Part shown: piece after piece, positions 1-5,425 of the stretch
How the letters are laid out: every line of letters begins with the position of its first letter
Position numbering within the stretch: the stretch's first letter is position 1
Source: Actinomycetes bacterium
GTDB lineage: Bacteria; Actinomycetota; Actinomycetes; Propionibacteriales; Propionibacteriaceae
DNA length: 7,156 nucleotides
Direction: 5' to 3'
NCBI GenBank assembly: GCA_023412435.1
Contig: JAEYNS010000147.1
Location: 1 to 7,156, forward strand
Made by a program: the position numbers and the translations under genes
Notes under the pieces: model-generated
What the model saw: only the letters and a program-made list of their open reading frames with translations
Database searches by the model: none
Told to the model about the DNA's origin: nothing

Positions 1-1
1 T

Positions 2-1456
2 CTCGGGCTGGCCAAGGGAGCGGGCCGGTGCGCGGCGGTGCTGACCACCTCCGGCACCGCCGTCGGCAACCTGCTGCCCGCGGTGATGGAGGCCTCCCAC
101 GCCCGGGTGCCGTTGCTGGTGCTGAGCGCCGACCGTCCGGCCGACCAGCTGGGGACGGGCGCCAACCAGACCACCTACCAGGCCGGCATCTTCGGGGTCT
201 TCGTCCGGCACACCGAGGTGGTGGTCGCCGCCGCCGACCCGGCCGGGTGGGCGTCCCAGGTGCAGGCGGCGGTCGCCGCCGCCGAGGGGCGCGAGAGCGC
301 TCACCCCGGGCCGGCGCACCTCAACCTCGCCTTCCCCGAGCCCTTGGTGCCACCGCCCAGTGTTGCGGATCCATCGGCGCCGACCTCCCGCGCTGCCACG
401 GCTGCGGCCCCGGGTTCGAGGGCGCCCGCGGAGCCCGCGACCGTCCTGGCGTCGGGTCCCCGCACCGTCGTGGTCTGCGGGGACGCCACCGCGGCCGAAG
501 GTCGGGCCGCCCGCAGGTTCGCCGAGGCGGCAGGGCTTCCGCTGCTCGCAGAGCCGTCCAGCCACGCACGGTCGGGGCCGAACGCGCTGCGCTGCGGCAG
601 GCTCCTGCTCGGCACCGCGCTGGGCGGGCAGGTCGAGCGGGTGGTCCTCTTCGGCCACCCCACGCTCTCCCGCCCGGTCACCCACCTGCTGACCCGCCCC
701 GACGTCGAACTCGTCGTGGTGGGCGAGGGGCCGGGCCTGCCCGACCCGGGGCACAACACTGCGCTGGTCGCCGCGGCGGTCACGGTGGAGCCCCAGCCCG
801 CCGAGTGGCTGGAGCGGTGGCGCGCTGCCGATGCCGAGTGCGGCAGGCGGGTCGACGGGCTGCTGGCTGGGCTCGACCACGTCAGCGGCCCTGCCCTGGC
901 GGCTGTCGTGCTGGCCGGGGCCGACGGCGTGGTGGCGCTGGGCAATTCGATGGCGATCAGGGACGCCGACCTGGCGGCGGTTGCCGAGCAGCCGGTACCG
1001 GTCCACGCCAACCGTGGGCTCTCCGGCATCGACGGGACGATCTCGACCGCGGCCGGGATCGCGCTGGCGACCGGCACGCCGGTCACCCTGCTGTGCGGCG
1101 ACCTCGCCTTCGTCCACGACGCCAACGCCCTGGCGATCGGGCCCGGCGAGCCCCGTCCGCCGCTGCGGGTAGTGGTCGGCGACGACGCCGGCGGCGCCAT
1201 CTTCGCCACCCTCGAGTACGGCGAGGAGCGGTTCGCCGGGGCCTTCGAGCGAGTGTTCGCCACCCCGACGGGGGTCGATCCGGTAGCCCTCGCCGCGGCG
1301 TTCGGCGTCCCGGCCCGCCGGGTGGCCGACCTGCGGGAGCTCGCCGCCGCGCTGGAGCGGCCGGTGACCGGCCCCGAAGTGCTGGTGATCGGGGTCGACA
1401 GGGCAGGTCGGCGCGACCTGGCCCGCCGGCTGGCCGAGTGCGCGGTGCCGCGGTGA
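2..1456 (+). CDS. menD: MenD, SEPHCHC synthase, 5'-truncated by window edge
   Basis: This is a thiamine-diphosphate enzyme that joins isochorismate and 2-oxoglutarate to give SEPHCHC, an early cytosolic step of menaquinone synthesis. The frame is open from base 2 and gives 484 residues. Seen: TTSGTAVGN near the N-terminal edge, ADRP (43-46) followed by GANQ, GNSMAIR (314-320), NRGLSGIDG (337-345), the ThDP/Mg motif GDLAFVHDAN (366-375) and VVVGDDAGGAIF (390-401). The Arg45/Gln56 and Ser316/Arg320/Arg338 spacings match the substrate-binding residues of E. coli MenD (R107/Q118, S391/R395/R413). By that alignment about 60 N-terminal residues, including the ThDP-activating glutamate, lie upstream of the window. 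The internal GTG at 38 is not a credible start because family sequence continues upstream of it. The central domain (about residues 120-150) has an Ala/Pro-rich linker. Its stop overlaps the start of the permease gene. Family assignment is firm. Confidence 0.96.
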   Translation, partial: LGLAKGAGRCAAVLTTSGTAVGNLLPAVMEASHARVPLLVLSADRPADQLGTGANQTTYQAGIFGVFVRHTEVVVAAADPAGWASQVQAAVAAAEGRESAHPGPAHLNLAFPEPLVPPPSVADPSAPTSRAATAAAPGSRAPAEPATVLASGPRTVVVCGDATAAEGRAARRFAEAAGLPLLAEPSSHARSGPNALRCGRLLLGTALGGQVERVVLFGHPTLSRPVTHLLTRPDVELVVVGEGPGLPDPGHNTALVAAAVTVEPQPAEWLERWRAADAECGRRVDGLLAGLDHVSGPALAAVVLAGADGVVALGNSMAIRDADLAAVAEQPVPVHANRGLSGIDGTISTAAGIALATGTPVTLLCGDLAFVHDANALAIGPGEPRPPLRVVVGDDAGGAIFATLEYGEERFAGAFERVFATPTGVDPVALAAAFGVPARRVADLRELAAALERPVTGPEVLVIGVDRAGRRDLARRLAECAVPR

Positions 1457-2193
1457 TCCCAGCCGAGATCGCCGGGCTGCCCCTGACGGCCTGGCTGGTG
1501 GTGGCTGCCGCGGCGCTGCTGGTCGGGATCTCGAAGACCTCGATCGGCGGGCTGGGGATGGTGGCGGTCGCCACCGTCGCGATGGTGATGCCCACCAGGG
1601 AGTCGACCGGCGCCGTGCTGCTCCTGCTGCTCACCGGCGACCTGGTGGCGATCTGGCTCTATCGCCGGTCGGTGGACTGGCGGCTGATCGGCCGGCTCAT
1701 CATCCCCGTGCTGGCCGGGATCGCCCTGGGCGCGGTGTTCCTGAGCTTCACCAGCGACCTGGTGCTGCGCCGCACGATGGGCATCCTGCTGCTGGGGCTG
1801 CTGGTGCTCGGGTTGCGGCGGTCGGCGCTGCCGACCGAGGGCAGGGCGATGGCTGCCGGGTACGGCGGGCTGGCCGGGTTCACCACGATGGTCGCCAATG
1901 CCGGCGGGGCGCCGATGAGCCTCTACCTGCTGGCCGCCCGGTACGAGAAGTGGCGGTTCATCGGCACCGGGGCGTGGTTCTTCTTCGCGGTGAACGCGGT
2001 CAAGCTGCCGATCTCGATCGGGCTGGGGATCATCGGGGCGCACACGGCGGTGCTGTGGGCCAGCGTGGTGCCGATCGTGCTGCTGGGCACCTGGCTGGGC
2101 AGGATCGTCATCAAGGCGGTGGACCAGCGGCTCTTCGAGGGCCTGGTCACCGCGTCGGTGGCGGCGTCCGCCCTCTACTTGACTTTCTTCTGA
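1453..2193 (+). CDS. TauE/SafE-family membrane permease
   Basis: This 246-residue integral membrane protein belongs to the TauE/SafE group, whose characterised members are implicated in export of sulfite, sulfoacetate or related anions. The substrate here is unknown. Seen: about 7-8 hydrophobic helices (roughly residues 11-26, 31-47, 53-70, 79-99, 104-121, 134-150, 170-194, 198-216 and 228-246, some probably re-entrant). There is also the twofold family pattern: SKTSIGGLG (27-35) early in half one and AGFTTMVANAGGAP (141-154) early in half two. Start chosen: GTG at 1453, which overlaps the menD stop as GTGA, so translation is probably coupled. No good Shine-Dalgarno is visible. Starting here gives an N-terminus that leads directly into helix 1, as in family members. 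The frame stays open far upstream through menD, but that part does not resemble any protein. Length is normal for the family. A functional link to menaquinone is not evident. Confidence 0.87.
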   Translation: MIPAEIAGLPLTAWLVVAAAALLVGISKTSIGGLGMVAVATVAMVMPTRESTGAVLLLLLTGDLVAIWLYRRSVDWRLIGRLIIPVLAGIALGAVFLSFTSDLVLRRTMGILLLGLLVLGLRRSALPTEGRAMAAGYGGLAGFTTMVANAGGAPMSLYLLAARYEKWRFIGTGAWFFFAVNAVKLPISIGLGIIGAHTAVLWASVVPIVLLGTWLGRIVIKAVDQRLFEGLVTASVAASALYLTFF

Positions 2194-2217
2194 CCCCGCC
2201 GCGGCGGCCGTCCGTCA

Positions 2218-2286
2218 TCGAGCGCTCCTGACGGTGTCGAGCGCTCCCTCGGTGAGGGAGTTCTCGGCGCGGACGGGAGTTCTCGG
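2218..2286 (+). terminator. Long imperfect hairpin, probable terminator of menD operon
   Basis: The arms 2218-2250 and 2254-2286 are separated by a GGT loop. By hand, 23 of 33 positions are Watson-Crick pairs. In the plus-strand RNA six more are G-U wobbles, leaving four mismatches. The inner part is strongest: 2238-2250 against 2254-2266 has 11 Watson-Crick pairs, one wobble and one mismatch. In a minus-strand transcript the wobbles become A-C mismatches, so the fold favours the plus direction, downstream of the permease stop at 2193. No U-tract follows, which is common for terminators in high-GC actinobacteria. It could also stop transcription coming from the convergent nuclease gene. Confidence 0.6.
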
Positions 2287-2293
2287 CGCGGGA
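2218..2293. repeat. Four 19-base units arranged A-A'-B-B'
   Basis: Units lie at 2218-2236, 2237-2255, 2256-2274 and 2275-2293, in exact 19-base register. Units 1 and 2 share an identical 11-base start (TCGAGCGCTCC). Units 3 and 4 share an identical 17-base start (GGGAGTTCTCGGCGCGG). The B units resemble the reverse complement of the A units offset by a few bases, so the whole array is quasi-palindromic. It lies entirely between the permease stop and the nuclease stop. It could be local duplication of a terminator stem or a copy of a dispersed intergenic repeat. One window cannot tell which. Confidence 0.75.
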
Positions 2294-2316
2294 GGAGCTG
2301 TGACGGCGGGGGGTGG

Positions 2317-3966
2317 TCAGGTCAGGCTGCGCAACCAGACCCGCACCCGCTCGGTGGCCCGGACGTCGTCCTCGTTGTACTCAAGGACGCGGGTCCGCGC
2401 CCTGGTGCGTGCCTCTTCGGTGTCCCCGTCGACCGCCTCGCCGAACCAGGCCATCGAGTTCCGGCCGCCCGGGTCGGGGTCACGCCAGGAGAAGCCCGCC
2501 CCCAGCGAGGCGACCACCTTCAGGCCCAGCCCGTCCGTCCCGAAGAAATGCCGCCTGACGACGGGGAACAGGTCGACGAAGTGTGCGCGGGAGAAGTCCG
2601 CCGCCCACTGCAGGACGGGGTCGTCGTTGGCCCGGGCGAGCCGCTCGAGCTGGTCGCGCTCGTAGCCGGAGTAGTGGAAGACCAGCGAGTCCACGCCCTC
2701 GACCCGTCGCCGCAGCCAGCTCATCGCCCGGACCGCCAGGGCCACCTCGCCCGCCTCGTCCAGCGGACGGAAGTCGCTGAACTCCACGTAGCCGGGCTCG
2801 CCGGCGGCTGCACCGCTCACCCAGAAGCCCCACAGGTAGACCTTCTCGTCGGCGGAGGTCTCGACGTCGAGGTCGATCTCGAGGGGGGCGGTGGGCAGGT
2901 CGACGGGATCCTCGCCGATGCGTTCCAGCTGGACGCCGTCGCGCAGCAGCAGCGAACGCCGCTGGGCCAGCCGGACCCGCTCCTCGGCTCCCTTGCGGTG
3001 CGCGACCTTCGGCAGATACCTGGGCAGCAGGACGTCGAGGTCTGCCGTGGCGAGGTCGGTGACGGTGGTGACCCCTGCCTCCCGCAGCATCGCGATCTCG
3101 TGGCGGTCCAGCGGTGACTTGCTGATCCGCAGCGACAGGTCGTCGGGGTCGAGACGCTCCAGGCACAGCGCCGACCACGCGCAACTCTCGCACTCGCGGC
3201 TGCGGATCGGCAGCAGGGCGGGGACCGGCGACGGCTCCATCGCGACCGCTCGCTGGGCAAGGTCGAGCCGGAGGGCGAACTCGTAGTCGTAGCGGGCCAG
3301 CGAACTCGTCGCCTCCTGGTCGGGCTCGGCGGGCTGCCCGCCCGCCAGCGGCAGCGCGGCACACTCGAGATCGAGCCAGACCCCCACCTGCCCAAGACCC
3401 TCCAGCGGGTCATCACCGACCACGATCCCGAGCGGACGCGAGCCCGCGAAGCCTGACGACTCCAGCATCCGGTGGTAATGGGCCAGCCGCAGGCCGAGGT
3501 GCCAGCGGTAGCGCCACCGGAACCGCACCTTCGCGAGTTGCTCGGTGACCGTGAGGCTGCCGAGCCGGGAGACCGTGGCAACGGAGTCCTCGCCGCGGCT
3601 GTCGAACATCCGGTAGCTGCGCACCACCCCCGGGACGTACCCGTCGGCCGTCCTGACCAGCAGGTCGGGCCTGCCCACCCTGTGGTCGGCGGTCGGGAGT
3701 CGCCCACCCACCACGACCCCGGCACCCTCGCGCAGCGCGGCCTGGCAGGCCTCCTCCTGCTCAGCCAGCGGCAGGTCGGTGAGTCCGCGCAGGTCGACCA
3801 CCTGGCCGCCCGCCACGACCTCGGCCAGCACCGTGGCGGTGAAGCCCCGATGGTCGGCGGCCCACTGCGGGCGGGGAGGCGCGGGGGGCGCCACCAGCCC
3901 GGGCTGGAACGCGTTGTGGGTCTTCAGTGGGCAGGCGCCGGCCGCCGCCGAGTGGAGGTGGACCAT
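2317..3966 (-). CDS. TM0106-family RecB-like putative nuclease with RNase H-like (DEDD) domain
   Basis: This 549-residue protein matches the two-part layout of TM0106-type RecB-like putative nucleases, whose cellular role is not established. N-terminal part (about 1-275): a divergent PD-(D/E)XK-like region with GRPDLLVR (98-105), framed by Cys12 and by Cys259-x2-Cys262-x5-Cys268. This is the four-cysteine arrangement of Fe-S nucleases such as Cas4 and AddB. Residues about 285-345 resemble a helical linker with a helix-hairpin-like stretch (MLREAGVTTVTDLA). The C-terminal part (about 362-549) looks like RNase_H_2/YprB: IDLDVET (364-370) gives D367 and E369, HYSGYERDQL gives D438, and Y530-N-E-D-D534 matches the Y-x3-D motif of DEDDy exonucleases. 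The expected [DE]-x-K after D101 is not seen (it reads PGVVR). Start chosen: ATG at 3966, which shares one base with the menG stop (TGATG). The frame extends further upstream, but that part is antisense to other genes. Confidence 0.85.
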   Translation of the reverse strand: MVHLHSAAAGACPLKTHNAFQPGLVAPPAPPRPQWAADHRGFTATVLAEVVAGGQVVDLRGLTDLPLAEQEEACQAALREGAGVVVGGRLPTADHRVGRPDLLVRTADGYVPGVVRSYRMFDSRGEDSVATVSRLGSLTVTEQLAKVRFRWRYRWHLGLRLAHYHRMLESSGFAGSRPLGIVVGDDPLEGLGQVGVWLDLECAALPLAGGQPAEPDQEATSSLARYDYEFALRLDLAQRAVAMEPSPVPALLPIRSRECESCAWSALCLERLDPDDLSLRISKSPLDRHEIAMLREAGVTTVTDLATADLDVLLPRYLPKVAHRKGAEERVRLAQRRSLLLRDGVQLERIGEDPVDLPTAPLEIDLDVETSADEKVYLWGFWVSGAAAGEPGYVEFSDFRPLDEAGEVALAVRAMSWLRRRVEGVDSLVFHYSGYERDQLERLARANDDPVLQWAADFSRAHFVDLFPVVRRHFFGTDGLGLKVVASLGAGFSWRDPDPGGRNSMAWFGEAVDGDTEEARTRARTRVLEYNEDDVRATERVRVWLRSLT

Positions 3967-4664
3967 CAGGCCTGCGCCCGGTGGAGGGCGACGATCCCAC
4001 CGCTGAGGTTCTTCCAGCCGACCTCGCGCCAGCCGGCGGCGTGCAGCAGGTCGGCCAGGGCCTGCTGGGTGGGCCAGGCCAGGATCGACTCGCCGAGGTA
4101 GTCGTAGGCGACGGGATTGGACGACAGCTTCGCCACGGCCGGCAGCACCTTGCCGAGGTAGAGGTGGTACACCGAGCGGAACGGCCGCCAGGTCGGGGTG
4201 GAGAACTCGCAGACCACGATCCGTCCGCCCGGCCTGGTCACCCGCCTCAGCTCGGCGAGCGCGCCGGCTGTGTCCTCGACGTTGCGCAGGCCGAACGAGA
4301 TGGTGACCGCGTCGAAGGCGTGGTCGGCGAAGGGGAGCGCCAGCGCGTCGGCGTTGATGAAGGGCAGGTCGGGCTGCCGCTCGCGTCCTGTCGACAGCAT
4401 GCCGAAGGAGAGGTCGGCAGGAACGACGCGCGCCCCCGCCTTCGCGAACGGCACCGACGAGGTCCCGGTGCCGGCCGCCAGGTCGAGGATCAGTTCGCCG
4501 GGCCGCGGCCCGACGGAGGCGACCGTGGCCGCCCGCCAGGCCCGGTCCTGGCCCAGCGAGAGCAGGTCGTTCATCAGGTCGTAGCGGCCCGCGACACGGT
4601 CGAACATCGCGGCCACCTCGGCCCGCCGTCGCTCGAGGGTGGCCCGGGCATCCGTCTTCAGCAC
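3966..4664 (-). CDS. menG: Demethylmenaquinone methyltransferase (MenG/UbiE)
   Basis: This is a class I SAM-dependent methyltransferase that adds the ring methyl group to demethylmenaquinone, the last step of menaquinone synthesis. Seen, numbered from the chosen start: UbiE signature 1 from Y28-D-L-M-N-D to W43-R44; the SAM-binding motif [10 protein letters not shown] (60-69); acidic D84 at the end of strand 2; [10 protein letters not shown] (105-114); and signature 2, [15 protein letters not shown], starting at 117. The length of 232 residues is typical. Start chosen: GTG at 4664, because homologues begin just ahead of the MFD..A..YD region. An in-frame ATG at 4742 would add 26 Pro/Arg/Gly-rich residues lying across the divergent promoter. 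No Shine-Dalgarno is visible, and a CAGGCT hexamer 7 nt upstream suggests a leaderless transcript. The stop shares one base with the nuclease ATG, so the two are probably co-translated. Confidence 0.94.
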   Translation of the reverse strand: MLKTDARATLERRRAEVAAMFDRVAGRYDLMNDLLSLGQDRAWRAATVASVGPRPGELILDLAAGTGTSSVPFAKAGARVVPADLSFGMLSTGRERQPDLPFINADALALPFADHAFDAVTISFGLRNVEDTAGALAELRRVTRPGGRIVVCEFSTPTWRPFRSVYHLYLGKVLPAVAKLSSNPVAYDYLGESILAWPTQQALADLLHAAGWREVGWKNLSGGIVALHRAQA

Positions 4665-4750
4665 GGGGTCTAGCCTGCCACGCGGCGGGGACGGCGCGTG
4701 CCCCGGCCTCCGATTCGCGACCGGCGCGCCGGTGGGGGACAATCGCAGCT
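4665..4750. promoter_or_regulatory. Divergent promoter region between menG and the ABC ATPase gene
   Basis: This 86-base gap separates the GTG of menG from the ATG of the ATPase gene and must hold promoters for both directions unless they lie within coding sequence. Minus strand: CAGGCT (4677-4672) stands 7 nt before GTG. Plus strand: GACAAT (4738-4743) stands 7 nt before ATG. Each matches the actinobacterial -10 pattern TAnnnT except at the first base, at the spacing expected for leaderless mRNAs. No convincing -35 is visible on the minus side. On the plus side only a poor TTCGCG (4714-4719) lies 18 nt upstream. The G-rich GGGGGA (4734-4739) could be a distant Shine-Dalgarno for the ATPase gene. 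Confidence 0.5.
4720..4733. promoter_or_regulatory. Perfect 14-bp palindrome, candidate operator
   Basis: ACCGGCGCGCCGGT is identical to its reverse complement over all 14 bases. It sits in the divergent intergenic region, just upstream of the -10-like GACAAT (4738-4743) of the ATPase gene, where a bound dimeric repressor would block that promoter. The TCGCGA palindrome at 4715-4720 abuts it. In DNA this GC-rich, CG-only palindromes arise fairly often by chance, so the operator role is only a guess. Confidence 0.35.
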
Positions 4751-5425
4751 ATGGCGAAACGGACCCCGGTGCTCAAGGTCACCGGCCTGAAGAAGGCCTT
4801 CGGGCCGGTGGTGATCGTTGACGACTTCAACCTCGAGGTCCACGCCGGTGAGGCGGTGGCGCTGACCGGCCGCAACGGCGCCGGCAAGTCGACGGTGCTG
4901 CGCTGCGTGGTCGGTGCCGAACGTCCCGACGACGGCACCATCACGGTCAACGGGACGGCGGTCAGCGAGACCAACCCCGAGATCCGCCGCAACGTCGCCA
5001 CCGTGATCGACGACCTCGACTTCTTCCCCGACCTGTCGGTGGTGGAGCACCTCGACCTGCTGGCGCGGGCGCACGGCATCCCTGACGCCGAGGCCGCCGT
5101 CGACGAGATCCTGCACGAGGTGCAGCTGGTGCCGCAGTCCGGGCAACTGCCGTCCACCCTCTCGTCGGGCCAGCGCCGCCGGCTGGCCCTGGCGACCGCC
5201 TTCGTCCGGCCCCGCTCGCTGCTCATCCTCGACGAGCCGGAGCAGCGCCTCGATGTCGAGGGCGTCCAGTGGCTGGCCGAGCGGCTGAAGGCCGAACGGG
5301 CCCGCGGGCTTGCCATCCTGATGGCCAGCCACGAACCCGCCCTGGTGGACGCGGTCGCCTCCCGGGTGGTCCGCCTCGCCGGGGCCGAGATGGTGCTGCC
5401 GGCGGCGGGCGACGAGACCGAATGA
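4751..5425 (+). CDS. ABC transporter ATP-binding protein
   Basis: This 224-residue cytosolic ATPase subunit should hydrolyse ATP to drive the membrane protein encoded directly downstream. Seen: Walker A GRNGAGKST (40-48), ABC signature LSSGQ (137-141), Walker B LLILDE (157-162) and switch histidine H194 in ASHE. The closest family layout is the single-domain ATPases of ABC-2-type exporters. Two departures stand out. The usual Q-loop glutamine region reads VIDDLDFF (85-92), with no Gln. The stretch after Walker B reads EPEQRLD instead of the common EPTxGLD. Start chosen: ATG at 4751, which places the N-terminus at the normal distance before Walker A. The stop overlaps the next gene as ATGA, indicating translational coupling and a shared complex. 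The substrate cannot be told from the sequence. Confidence 0.93.
   Translation: MAKRTPVLKVTGLKKAFGPVVIVDDFNLEVHAGEAVALTGRNGAGKSTVLRCVVGAERPDDGTITVNGTAVSETNPEIRRNVATVIDDLDFFPDLSVVEHLDLLARAHGIPDAEAAVDEILHEVQLVPQSGQLPSTLSSGQRRRLALATAFVRPRSLLILDEPEQRLDVEGVQWLAERLKAERARGLAILMASHEPALVDAVASRVVRLAGAEMVLPAAGDETE

Noticed and set aside
1169..1204. MenD reads VVVGDDAGGAIF where many homologues have a VVNNNGGGIF-like motif, possibly a lost cofactor residue
   Set aside because: Actinobacterial MenD proteins commonly carry Asp-rich variants of this strand, and the upstream GDL...HDAN motif is intact, so a defect is not supported.
28..1452. Open frame in phase with the permease running back through menD, as if encoding a 721-residue fusion
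   Set aside because: The upstream part is Arg/Gly/Pro-rich with no family resemblance and lies wholly within menD, whose frame carries clear catalytic motifs. It is a stop-free shadow caused by high GC.
301..2043. 580-residue open frame on the minus strand opposite menD and the permease
   Set aside because: Low-complexity Pro/Ser/Arg/Gln composition, no recognisable motif, and full overlap with two well-supported genes.
2234..2665. Plus-strand open frame of 143 residues starting inside the repeat array
   Set aside because: Ser/Arg/Pro-rich sequence antisense to the nuclease 3' end, with no ribosome-binding site and no motifs. It is explained by composition.
4665..4742. Longer menG start at ATG 4742
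   Set aside because: The extra 26 residues are Pro/Arg/Gly-rich and unlike the family N-terminus, and they would cover the divergent promoter region. GTG 4664 gives a normal length.
3967..5316. Upstream extension of the nuclease frame, giving a 999-residue protein
   Set aside because: The extension runs antisense to the ATPase gene and out of frame through menG. The family-like sequence begins only at the ATG at 3966, which sits at a classic TGATG junction.
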